Position numbers and translations under genes: made by a program
Assembly: GCF_023145115.1 (NCBI RefSeq)
Contig: NZ_JAGLEJ010000040.1
Span: 124,001-188,000, forward strand
DNA: 64,000 nt
Direction of reading: 5' to 3'
Source: Algiphilus sp.
Lineage (GTDB): Bacteria > Pseudomonadota > Gammaproteobacteria > Nevskiales > Nevskiaceae
The notes under the pieces: model-generated
Told to the model about the DNA's origin: nothing
Seen by the model: only the letters and a program-made list of their open reading frames with translations
The model's database searches: none
In this document: positions 33,109 to 40,689 of the stretch, in pieces
Layout: every line of letters starts with the position of its first letter
How positions within the stretch are numbered: the first letter of the stretch is position 1

Positions 33109-35040
33109 ATGCGCATCGCCATTCTCATTGCCGGCCTGATGCTGGGCGCTGCCGCGCTCGGCGCCCGCGCCGATGACGGCGCCGGAACGCCGGACGTGGC
33201 CGCCCTGCAGGCGCGCGCCGACGCGCTCGGGCTCGCCGACGGCCGCGCCTGGCTGACGGCGCTGCACTACGAGAAGGGCTTCTCGGGCATTCCGCACAGC
33301 GCGGTGGACTCGGACTGGTTCTTCCTGGCCGAGGACGGCTACCGCGACGCGCGCGCCGAGCTGCACGCCACGCTGCGCGCCTTCGCCGGGAACCGAACCA
33401 TCGACCGCCGCGAGGAACCGGCCGCCTGCGTCTTCGGGCTGCGCTGGCGCATCCTCGACGAGGCGCTGGACCTGACCGCGGCCGGCGTCCCGCAGCCCGC
33501 CTGCGAGCGGCGCGCGGATTGGCTGGCGGCGCTCAACCCGGAGCGCCTGTGGCTGGTGTTTCCCTCCGCCTACCTCAACAGTCCGGCGTCGATGTTCGGC
33601 CACACCCTGCTGCGCATCGACGGTACCCGCGGCTCCGAGGACGCGCCCCTGCTCGCCTACGCGGTGAACTTCGCGGCCGAGACCGGCGAGCAGAACGGAC
33701 TGGTGTACGCGGTGAAGGGGCTCACCGGCGGCTACACCGGGCGCTTCTCGGTGATGCCCTACTACGAGAAGGTGCGCGAGTACTCGCGCATCGACAGCCG
33801 CGATCTCTGGGAGTACCCGCTGCGCCTGGACGACGCGGCCATCGAGCGCCTGATGCTGCATCTCTGGGAGATGCGCGGCGCCGGCTTCGACTACTACTTC
33901 TTCACCAAGAACTGCTCCTTCCAGCTCCTCACGCTGCTGGAGGCGGCCATGCCCGAGCGCGACCTGCGCGCCGGTCTCGAGCTCTGGGCCATCCCCACCG
34001 ACACCGTCCGCGCGCTCCAGCACCAGGGACTGATCGGCGCGCCCAACTACCGCCCGTCGCTGTCCACCACCATCAGCCACCGGGCGACCCGGATCGGCGA
34101 CGCCGACACCCGGACCGCGCTCGCGATCGGCGAGGGCGAGCGCGCCCCCGGGACGCTGGCGGACGACGACCCGGTGCGCGCCGCACGCATCCTCGACGTC
34201 GCGCACGACTGGCTCTACTACCGCGTGCAGAGCGGTGGCGCCGAGCGCGATCCGGCCCTGACCCGGGCGCGCGGCATCCTGGGCGCACGCGCGGCCACCG
34301 GCGTGAAGAGCGGCTTCCGCGACGCCACGCCGCCGGACACGCCGCCGCAGAACGGGCACGACACCGCGCGCTTGAGCGCCGGCGCCTTCGCCGAGGACGA
34401 CGCCTCCGGCGTGGCGATCAACCTGCGCGCGGCCTATCACGACCTGCTCGACCCGCCCGGGGGCTACGATCCGGGCAGCCAGGTCGCCTTCGGCGATGCC
34501 GAGCTGCGCTGGAACGGGCGCAAGGACCGTCTGCAGATCGACGAGCTGCGCGTGGTCGACATCGTCTCGCTGTCGCCGCGCAGCACCCTGTTCCGCCCGA
34601 TCTCGTGGCGCGTCCACTTCGGCGGCCGGCGCCTGTCCGGACTGGACAGCGCCTTCGGCGGGCACGTCGACGGCGGCCCGGGCATCACCACCCGCATCGG
34701 CACGCTCACGCCCTACCTGTTCGGCCGTCTCGCGGCGGACGCCGCCGATGACCTCGACGACGGCTACACCGTGGGCGCCGGCGCCATCGCCGGTGCGCTC
34801 TGGCAGCCGAATCCCGCGGTATCGCTGCTGCTGGAAGGCAGCTCGCGCAGCCCGGTACTGGGCGCGACGTTCGAGCGCTACGAGCTGCGCGGCGGCGCGC
34901 AGTGGCACTGGGGCGGCCAGATCGCGCTGCGCGCGGAGGGCTACCTGGCCCATGAACGCGGCCGCGACCGCAGCGGTGTGCGGCTGGCCTTCGTGCGCTA
35001 CATCGCGCCGGCCTTCGCCCCTGCGCCCGCCGCCAGATAG
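33109..35040 (+). CDS. DUF4105 (Lnb N-terminal-domain type) envelope protein with putative C-terminal barrel
   Basis: A 643-residue exported protein. A signal peptide (about 1-21) is followed by a helical N-terminal domain (about 25-140). The DUF4105 core (about 150-300) has LVFPSAYLNSPASMFGHTLLRI and FDYYFFTKNCSFQLLTLLEA, with conserved His and Cys as in cysteine-peptidase-like Lnb N-acyltransferase domains. The C-terminal 250 residues alternate like outer-membrane beta-strands (ISWRVHFGGRRLSG, VSLLLEGSSRSPV, GGQIALRAEGYL). Lipoprotein N-acyl transfer is a recent family-level idea, unproven here. No ribosome-binding site: the ATG follows a terminator U-tract directly. Its 3' end overlaps the convergent deacetylase gene by 43 nt. 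Confidence 0.8.
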   Translation: MRIAILIAGLMLGAAALGARADDGAGTPDVAALQARADALGLADGRAWLTALHYEKGFSGIPHSAVDSDWFFLAEDGYRDARAELHATLRAFAGNRTIDRREEPAACVFGLRWRILDEALDLTAAGVPQPACERRADWLAALNPERLWLVFPSAYLNSPASMFGHTLLRIDGTRGSEDAPLLAYAVNFAAETGEQNGLVYAVKGLTGGYTGRFSVMPYYEKVREYSRIDSRDLWEYPLRLDDAAIERLMLHLWEMRGAGFDYYFFTKNCSFQLLTLLEAAMPERDLRAGLELWAIPTDTVRALQHQGLIGAPNYRPSLSTTISHRATRIGDADTRTALAIGEGERAPGTLADDDPVRAARILDVAHDWLYYRVQSGGAERDPALTRARGILGARAATGVKSGFRDATPPDTPPQNGHDTARLSAGAFAEDDASGVAINLRAAYHDLLDPPGGYDPGSQVAFGDAELRWNGRKDRLQIDELRVVDIVSLSPRSTLFRPISWRVHFGGRRLSGLDSAFGGHVDGGPGITTRIGTLTPYLFGRLAADAADDLDDGYTVGAGAIAGALWQPNPAVSLLLEGSSRSPVLGATFERYELRGGAQWHWGGQIALRAEGYLAHERGRDRSGVRLAFVRYIAPAFAPAPAAR

Positions 35041-35921
35041 TCCGCCGCCGCCCGGAAGAGCCGGGCGTGGCGCGCGGCCAGCAGCAGCACGTCACGGTCG
35101 TAGCCGCCGCCGATGACGCCGGCGAGCGGAATGCCGCGCCCGCGCACCGCGCCGATGACGCAGGCGTCGCGCCGGGACAAGCCGTCGTCGCCGAGCCGGA
35201 GATGCCCGAGCCGGTCATCGGCATGCACGTCGACACCGGCGTCGTAGAGCACCAGCTCCGGACGCACGCGATCGAGCAGCGCCGGCAGCTCGGATTCCAG
35301 CGCCTGGAGATAGGCATCGTCGCCGGTGCCGCTCGGCAGCGCGATGTCGCGGTCCGAGGCCGCCTTGCGCGCCGGGAAGTTCTCGGCACAGTGGACCGAG
35401 ACCGTGAACGCGTCGGGATCGTCGGCCAGCAGGCGTGCGGTGCCATCGCCCTGGTGCACGTCGCAGTCCACGATCATGACCCGGCGCACGCCCAGCGTGC
35501 GCGCGTGATGCACGGCCACCGCGAGGTCGTTGAGCAGGCAGTAGCCCGACGCGAAGTCGCGGTGGGCGTGGTGGGTGCCGCCGGCGGCGTTGCAGGCCAG
35601 CCCCGCGGCCAGCGCCAGCTCCACCGTGCGGCACGTGCCGCCGGTCTCCAGCCGGCAGCGCGCGAAGATCTCCGGAGTCAGCGCGAAGCCGCTCCGGCGC
35701 TGCTCGCGCTCGCCGACGCCGTTGCCGGCCAGCGCGTCGAGATAGGCCGCATCGTGCACCGCCTCGAGCTGGGCGCGGGTGGCCTCCGGTGCGGCGTGGA
35801 AGCGGTACGGGCCGCCGTCGAGCAGCGCGCGCAGTTCGGCGAACTTCCGCATGGGAAACGGGTGCGTCGGCGGCAGGGCGATGGTGTAGCCGTCGTGGTG
35901 GACGACATCGAGCAGAGTCAT
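34998..35921 (-). CDS. Histone-deacetylase-family (acetoin utilisation/APAH-like) hydrolase
   Basis: A 307-residue zinc deacetylase. Zinc and catalytic motifs are in place: THHAHRDFASGYCLLND (His-His dyad and Tyr), VDCDVHQGDGT (Asp and His ligands) and YDAGVDVHADDRLGHL (Asp ligand). Family members deacetylate polyamines, acetoin-related compounds or proteins; this short form resembles bacterial HDAC-like deacetylases near acetyl-substrate genes. The substrate is unknown. It overlaps convergently with the DUF4105 gene. It is 9 bp downstream of the SDR gene on the same strand, suggesting a two-gene unit. Confidence 0.92.
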   Translation of the reverse strand: MTLLDVVHHDGYTIALPPTHPFPMRKFAELRALLDGGPYRFHAAPEATRAQLEAVHDAAYLDALAGNGVGEREQRRSGFALTPEIFARCRLETGGTCRTVELALAAGLACNAAGGTHHAHRDFASGYCLLNDLAVAVHHARTLGVRRVMIVDCDVHQGDGTARLLADDPDAFTVSVHCAENFPARKAASDRDIALPSGTGDDAYLQALESELPALLDRVRPELVLYDAGVDVHADDRLGHLRLGDDGLSRRDACVIGAVRGRGIPLAGVIGGGYDRDVLLLAARHARLFRAAADYLAAGAGAKAGAM

Positions 35922-35930
35922 GCCGAGACG

Positions 35931-36698
35931 CTACCAGGGCACGGGCGCCCCGTCCCAGGCGAAGAAGCCGCCGCTGTCGCCGGCGGTGAGCCCGCCCAGC
36001 ACATCGAGAAGCTGCGCGCTGGCCCGCTCCACATCGAAGAGCCTGTCGGCCGGCACGCGGCCCTGGAAGGGTTTCGATAGATCGGTGTCGACCGTGCCCG
36101 GATGCAGCGTCACGCACACCAGCTCCGGGTGCTGACGCGCCAGCTCGATGGCGGCGGTATGCACCAGCTGGTTCTGCGCCGCCTTGGCGGCGCGATAGCT
36201 GTACCAGCCGCCGATGCGGTTGTCGCCGATGGAGCCGACGCGCGCCGACAGGCTCGCGAAGTAGGCCGTGCCACCGCTGGCCATGAGAGGCGCGAAGTGC
36301 TTGAGCACCAGCAGTGGCCCGAAGGCGTTGACCTGCATGCTGCGCGCGGCGATCTCCGGATCGAAGGCCGCAAGCCGGCGTTCGGGTTCCATGCCGAGGG
36401 GATCGTGCAGCACCCCGGCGGTGACGATCACCAGATGGAGGTACCCGCAGAAGCGGCGGATATCGCCGGCGGCTTCCTCGACGGTGTGCTCGTCCATCAC
36501 GTCCATGCGCAGTGTGCGCAGCCGGCAGTCGGCGCTCGCGGTGGCGTGGATCTCGTGTGCCTGCTCGGGTTCGCGGCAGCCGCCGTAGACCCGACCGACG
36601 CGCGCATCGGCGAGCAGCGCGCGCGTGATGCCGAGGCCGATGCCCCGGCTGGCGCCCACCACCAGCGCGTTGAATTGGTCGGGAAGCTTTTGCAGCAT
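35931..36698 (-). CDS. Short-chain dehydrogenase, C-factor (CsgA)-like
   Basis: A 255-residue SDR. The start MLQKLPDQFNALVVGASRGIG gives VGASRGIGLGI as cofactor loop; MGT three codons earlier is the alternative. The catalytic Ser lies in YFASLSARVGSIG and Tyr/Lys in YSYRAAKAAQNQ (YxxxK). The ending VTLHPGTVDTDLSKPFQG matches the C-factor/sniffer-like subgroup, which has unclear substrates. Its start codon region overlaps the start region of the divergent yggU gene with no room for a conventional promoter. Same strand and 9 bp from the HDAC-family gene. Confidence 0.88.
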   Translation of the reverse strand: MLQKLPDQFNALVVGASRGIGLGITRALLADARVGRVYGGCREPEQAHEIHATASADCRLRTLRMDVMDEHTVEEAAGDIRRFCGYLHLVIVTAGVLHDPLGMEPERRLAAFDPEIAARSMQVNAFGPLLVLKHFAPLMASGGTAYFASLSARVGSIGDNRIGGWYSYRAAKAAQNQLVHTAAIELARQHPELVCVTLHPGTVDTDLSKPFQGRVPADRLFDVERASAQLLDVLGGLTAGDSGGFFAWDGAPVPW

Positions 36699-36705
36699 GG
36701 TGCCC

Positions 36706-36984
36706 ATGGAGCGCGCTGCACGGCTGGAAATCAAGGTTGCCGCGGGGGCGTCCAAGAACGCGCTCCAGGGCTTCGCGGGCGACGTGCTGAAGCTCGCGGT
36801 CACCGCCGCGCCGGAACGAGGCCGGGCCAACAAGGCGGTTTTCGCGCTGCTCGCCGACGTCCTGCAGGTGCCGGTGAGCGCGCTCGACATCGCGCGCGGC
36901 GCGACTCGGCCGCGCAAGGTGCTGACCGTGCAGGGCCTCGATGCCGCCGAGCTGCGCGCGCGCCTGAACGCCGCGCTGTCCTAG
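36706..36984 (+). CDS. yggU: YggU/DUF167 family protein
   Basis: A 92-residue small alpha/beta protein. MERAARLEIKVAAGASKNALQGF starts like other DUF167 members (the segment VxPxASxxxI is here VAAGASKNAL). VTAAPERGRANKAVFALLADVL is the conserved core (PxxGxANxA) and ARGATRPRKVLTVQG the G-x-x-S/T-R-x-K motif. Function is unknown; in many genomes it follows yggT-proC, which is not the case here. An ATG three codons earlier is possible. The start overlaps the divergent SDR start by a few bases. Confidence 0.9.
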   Translation: MERAARLEIKVAAGASKNALQGFAGDVLKLAVTAAPERGRANKAVFALLADVLQVPVSALDIARGATRPRKVLTVQGLDAAELRARLNAALS

Positions 36985-36999
36985 AATGATCCGTCCCGC

Positions 37000-37902
37000 A
37001 TGCCCCTCCGCACCATGGCCGACGACACGCCACTGATCTTCCACCCGCCGGCCGGCGCCGACCGCGCCGACACGCGCCGCGGCAAGCGCGAGGCCGACAA
37101 GCGCGCCAAGCGCCTGCGCCGACTGACCGGGCAGGCGATCGGCGACTACGCCATGATCAATGACGGCGACCGCGTGCTGGTCTGTCTGTCGGGCGGCAAG
37201 GACAGCTACACCATGCTGGAGATGCTGCTGCAGCTGCGCGACGCCGCGCCGGTGGACTTCGAGCTGCACGCGCTCAATCTCGATCAGAAGCAGCCCGGCT
37301 TCCCCGAGCACGTGCTGCCCGAGTATCTCTCCGGCCGCGGCGTGCCGTACACCATCCTCGAGCAGGACACCTACTCGGTGGTCACGCGCGTGATCCCCGA
37401 GGGCAGGACCATGTGCTCGCTGTGCTCGCGCCTGCGGCGTGGCGCGCTGTACACCTTCGCCGCCGAGAACGGCTACAACAAGATCGCGCTCGGCCATCAC
37501 AAGGACGACATCGTCGCCACCTTCTTCCTCAACCTGTTCTTCGGCGGCCGCATGGCCGGCATGCCGCCGAAGCTGAAGAGCGACGACGGCCGCAACATCG
37601 TCATCCGGCCGCTGGCCTACTGCCGCGAGGACGACATCGCCGCCTATGCCGAGAACCGGGGCTTCCCGATCATCCCGTGCAACCTGTGCGGCTCGCAGGA
37701 CAATCTCCAGCGCCAGCAGGTGCAGCGCATGATGGCGGACTGGGAGCGCACCGCACCCGGTCGCGTCGAGCAGATCTTCCGCGCCATGTGCAACGTCAAG
37801 CCGTCGCAGCTCGCCGACCCGACGCTGTTCGATTTCGCCGGACTCGATGCCGGAGAGCAGGCGCGCGACTGGTTCGCAGCGCCCGGCAGCACCGAAGACT
37901 GA
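37000..37902 (+). CDS. ttcA: tRNA 2-thiocytidine(32) synthetase
   Basis: A 300-residue Fe-S/PP-loop enzyme that thiolates cytidine 32 of certain tRNAs. The PP-loop SGGKDS is at residues 64-69. CxxC (Cys139, Cys142) lies in TMCSLCSRLRRG, and the third cluster cysteine region is CNLCGSQDN (Cys227, Cys230). GHHKDDIVATFFLNLFF is the usual central motif. The N-terminus may begin at ATG 37015. A TAGAAT hexamer at 36982-36987 is only 12 nt from the ATG. It follows yggU by 15 bp. Confidence 0.95.
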   Translation: MPLRTMADDTPLIFHPPAGADRADTRRGKREADKRAKRLRRLTGQAIGDYAMINDGDRVLVCLSGGKDSYTMLEMLLQLRDAAPVDFELHALNLDQKQPGFPEHVLPEYLSGRGVPYTILEQDTYSVVTRVIPEGRTMCSLCSRLRRGALYTFAAENGYNKIALGHHKDDIVATFFLNLFFGGRMAGMPPKLKSDDGRNIVIRPLAYCREDDIAAYAENRGFPIIPCNLCGSQDNLQRQQVQRMMADWERTAPGRVEQIFRAMCNVKPSQLADPTLFDFAGLDAGEQARDWFAAPGSTED

Positions 37903-38086
37903 CCGGCCGGATGGGGACCTCCGGCCGCAAGCCGCTGACTGGACACGCAATCGACACATTGACCACGCCCGGGCCGGACGCCCGCGGCGCGTTGACGCCG
38001 GCACGCGCGATTTTGCACAAGCACAGTCGACAGCCGACCGGCAAGCCCCCGACGCCGCGCACCGCTCTGGGTAAGTTGCAACCCGC

Positions 38087-38095
38087 TGTTATAGA
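38087..38095 (+). promoter_or_regulatory. Extended -10 element (TGT-TATAGA) for priA
   Basis: TG-n-TATAGA gives 5 of 6 consensus plus the extended TG; the predicted transcript start is near 38102. No good -35 is visible, as is usual for extended -10 promoters. Confidence 0.45.
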
Positions 38096-38187
38096 AGGAT
38101 TTTTCGCGCAGCATTCAGTTCTGGTTCATGACCGAACCGGCGCGCGGGACACGCGGAACCGCCGGGTGCGCAACGTTCCGCACAGAC

Positions 38188-38196
38188 TTATCCACA
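38188..38196 (+). promoter_or_regulatory. Perfect DnaA box TTATCCACA in the priA leader
   Basis: An exact match to the high-affinity DnaA box, 12 bp upstream of the priA GTG and downstream of the predicted transcript start. Given the base composition such a 9-mer is expected less than once per window by chance. Confidence 0.6.
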
Positions 38197-38208
38197 GGCC
38201 GTGACGCC

Positions 38209-40374
38209 GTGTGGCTGATCGCGACCGCTGTCAAGTGCCCGCTGCGGCGGCGGTTCGATTACCAGGTGCCGGAGGCCCTGGTTGCGACGTTGTCACCGGG
38301 TATGCGGATACGCGTGCCCTTCGGTCGGCGCGAGACCATTGCCGTGACGCTCGATGCACCGCGCCGCGTCGATGACGGCGGCACCGCGCGCGCCTACCGC
38401 CCGCTGGGCGAGGTGCTGGATGACGCGCCGCTGCTCGACACCGAGCTGCTCGCCAGCCTGAAGTGGGCGGCCGACTACTACCACCACCCCATCGGCGAGG
38501 TCGTGGCCGCGGCGCTGCCGACCGCGCTGCGACAGGGCGAGGCGCGCAATGCCGCCGAGCAGCCCTGGCTGCACATCACCGCGGCCGGGCGCGCGGTGAT
38601 CGACACCATCGCGCGGCGCGCCCCTGCCCAGGCGCGCCTGCTGGCGCGACTGGCCGAGGGCGCGATGCCGCGCAGCGAAGCACCGCGCGAACAGGCGAAA
38701 GCGCTGCTCGAACGTGGCTACTGCGAACAGGCGCTGCCCGCCCCGCTGGCGACACCGCCGCCACCCGAGCCCGGCGCGCCAGTGGCACTGACCGCCGAGC
38801 AGACGGCGGCGCTCGCCGGGCTGCCATGGGCAGGGTTCGGCGTGACCGTCCTGCAGGGCGTCACCGGCAGCGGCAAGACCGAGCTCTACCTGCGCCGCAT
38901 TGCCGACGACATTGCCGCGGGCGGGCAGGCGCTGCTGCTGGTGCCCGAGATCGGACTTACCCCGCAGCTGCTGGAGCGGGCGCGCGAGCGCCTGGGCGGC
39001 GCGGTGATCGGCTATCACTCCGCGATGACCGACAGCGCGCGCCTCGACGCCTGGCGACGCGTCGATGCCGGCGAGCCGCTGCTGGTGGTGGGGACGCGCT
39101 CGGCGGTGTGGCTGCCCTTCCGGCGGCTGATGCGGGTGTGCGTGGACGAGGAGCACGACGTCTCCTTCAAGCAGCAGGACGGCTTCCGCTACTCGGCGCG
39201 CGACGTCGCGGTGGTGCGCGCACGCGCCTTCGACGCGCCGGTGGTGCTGGGCAGCGCGACACCGTCGCTGGAGTCGCTGCACAACGCGTCGACCGGCCGC
39301 TATCAGCTCGTGCGCCTGGACGTGCGCGCACGGGAAGCGCCGGGCGCGCGCCTGCACGTGGTCGACGCGCGCGGGCAGCGCCTGCGCGGCGGGCTGACGC
39401 CGGACCTGTCGCGCGCGCTGCAGCGGCACGTCGCCGACGGTGGCCAGGCCCTGCTCTTCGTCAACCGCCGCGGCTATGCGCCGGCGCTGCTCTGCCACGA
39501 CTGCGGCTGGGGCGCGAGCTGCCGCGCCTGCGACGCGCGCATGACCTGGCACAAGCGGCGCGGACGCCTGCTCTGTCACCACTGCGGCGCACAGCAGGCG
39601 GTGCCCGAGAGCTGCCCCGCCTGCGGCAGCGCCACGCTGCGTGCCGCCGGACACGGCACCGAGCGCGTGGAGGAGCATCTGCGCACGCTGCTGCCGGAGG
39701 CGCGCATCGCGCGCGCCGATTCCGACGCCATGCAGCGCGCCGGCGCGTGGGACACGCTGCGCGACGAAGTGCTGTCCGGCGCGGTGCAGGTGCTGGTGGG
39801 CACGCAGATGCTCGCCAAGGGACACGACTTCCCCGGCATCACGCTGGTCGGCATCGTGTCGGTCGACCAGGCGCTGTTCTCGGCCGACCTGCGCGCCACC
39901 GAGCGCATGGCGCAGCTGGTGACCCAGGTCGCCGGCCGCGCCGGCCGCGGCGCGCGCGCCGGCGAGGTGCTGCTGCAGACGCACGTGCCCGACCACCCGC
40001 TGCTGCGCGAGCTGCTCGATGACGGTTACGAAGCCTTCGCCGCCTCGCTGCGCGCCGAACGCGCCGCCGCCGCGCTGCCGCCGGCGCGACCGCTCGCCCT
40101 GCTGCGCGCCGAGAGCGCGGCCGAGCGCGCCGCCGATGCCTTCCTCGAGGCTGCCGCCGGCGTGCTGCGCGCCCGCGGCGCCGAGGCCCTAGGCCCGGTG
40201 CCGGCACCGATGATGCGGCGCGCGGGCCGCTACCGCGCCCAGCTCTGGCTGCAGGCCGACAGTCGCGCGGCGCTGCAGCAGGCGCTGGCGCAGGCCTGCG
40301 TCGAGATCGAGGCGCTGCCGGCGGCGCGCCGCGTGCGCTGGGGCGTCGACGTGGACCCGGCCGACACGCTCTGA
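38209..40374 (+). CDS. priA: Primosomal protein N' (replication-restart helicase)
   Basis: A 721-residue 3'-5' helicase that reloads the replisome at stalled forks. Read from a GTG (VWLIATAVKCPLRRRFDYQVP, the usual PriA N-terminus). Domains: 3'-DNA-binding (about 5-105), winged helix, helicase lobe 1 with Walker A GVTGSGKTELY and Walker B DEEHD, then a zinc-binding insert with eight cysteines (CHDCGWGASCRACDARM, CHHCGAQ, CPACGS), and lobe 2 with VGTQMLAKGHDFPGITLVG. It is upstream of argS and the SPOR gene, the conserved gammaproteobacterial order. A DnaA box lies in its leader. Confidence 0.96.
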   Translation: MWLIATAVKCPLRRRFDYQVPEALVATLSPGMRIRVPFGRRETIAVTLDAPRRVDDGGTARAYRPLGEVLDDAPLLDTELLASLKWAADYYHHPIGEVVAAALPTALRQGEARNAAEQPWLHITAAGRAVIDTIARRAPAQARLLARLAEGAMPRSEAPREQAKALLERGYCEQALPAPLATPPPPEPGAPVALTAEQTAALAGLPWAGFGVTVLQGVTGSGKTELYLRRIADDIAAGGQALLLVPEIGLTPQLLERARERLGGAVIGYHSAMTDSARLDAWRRVDAGEPLLVVGTRSAVWLPFRRLMRVCVDEEHDVSFKQQDGFRYSARDVAVVRARAFDAPVVLGSATPSLESLHNASTGRYQLVRLDVRAREAPGARLHVVDARGQRLRGGLTPDLSRALQRHVADGGQALLFVNRRGYAPALLCHDCGWGASCRACDARMTWHKRRGRLLCHHCGAQQAVPESCPACGSATLRAAGHGTERVEEHLRTLLPEARIARADSDAMQRAGAWDTLRDEVLSGAVQVLVGTQMLAKGHDFPGITLVGIVSVDQALFSADLRATERMAQLVTQVAGRAGRGARAGEVLLQTHVPDHPLLRELLDDGYEAFAASLRAERAAAALPPARPLALLRAESAAERAADAFLEAAAGVLRARGAEALGPVPAPMMRRAGRYRAQLWLQADSRAALQQALAQACVEIEALPAARRVRWGVDVDPADTL

Positions 40375-40689
40375 CCTCGCATATCGGACCCGAGGCACGA
40401 AGCGCAGATCGCGCATATCAAGATAAGCAATAGAACCACGGATTTCACAGATTCAGGGGATGGTCTACTGGTGGCGCTGACAAGGTCAGCGCACACCAGA
40501 ACCGGAAAAATCGGTGTCAATCCGTGAAATCTGTGGCCCCACGCTTTTTCCGAATCTGCGCAATCTGCGGTTCATGCTCTTCGCCCGATGGGACACTGAC
40601 GTAGCCCCGGTCGGCACGCCGCAGGCAGCCGCTGGCGTACGCGCGTATTACACTTGCGCGCCCGCGAACCGCCAGCTCCCGCAGGCGCC
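40375..40689. other. 315-bp priA-argS gap carrying a nested repeat element
   Basis: No coding region. Most of it is occupied by the repeat element at 40400-40572. A TATTAC hexamer (40646-40651) lies 38 nt before the argS ATG and is the only promoter-like signal seen. Confidence 0.6.
40436..40536. repeat. Nested inverted-repeat element with CACNGATT arms
   Basis: Outer arms 40436-40453 and 40519-40536 are 18-bp inverted repeats matching at 16 of 18 positions. Each arm is itself an imperfect tandem of CACNGATT. In the middle, 40468-40499 forms a 14-bp stem with one bulge and a 3-nt loop. Related CGCAGATT-type copies flank it (about 40401-40420 and 40551-40570). The block is much more AT-rich than its surroundings. 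It resembles dispersed intergenic repeats seen in other proteobacteria; I recall the type but cannot name the family. Confidence 0.75.

Larger units (their letters stand above)
37903..38208. other. 306-bp region upstream of priA
   Basis: No gene is supported here. It contains an extended -10 element (38087-38095) and, further downstream, a perfect DnaA box (38188-38196) just before the priA GTG. An in-frame ATG at 38128 could extend PriA by 27 residues into this region, but the added sequence is not PriA-like. Confidence 0.6.

Noticed and set aside
38128..38208. ATG at 38128 as the priA start
   Set aside because: The added 27 residues do not resemble PriA, and the GTG at 38209 begins the conserved N-terminus; kept as an alternative only.
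40436..40570. The repeated CACNGATT/CGCAGATT units as a CRISPR array
   Set aside because: Units are 8-9 bp, imperfect and inverted, without regular spacers or cas genes; they form hairpins instead.
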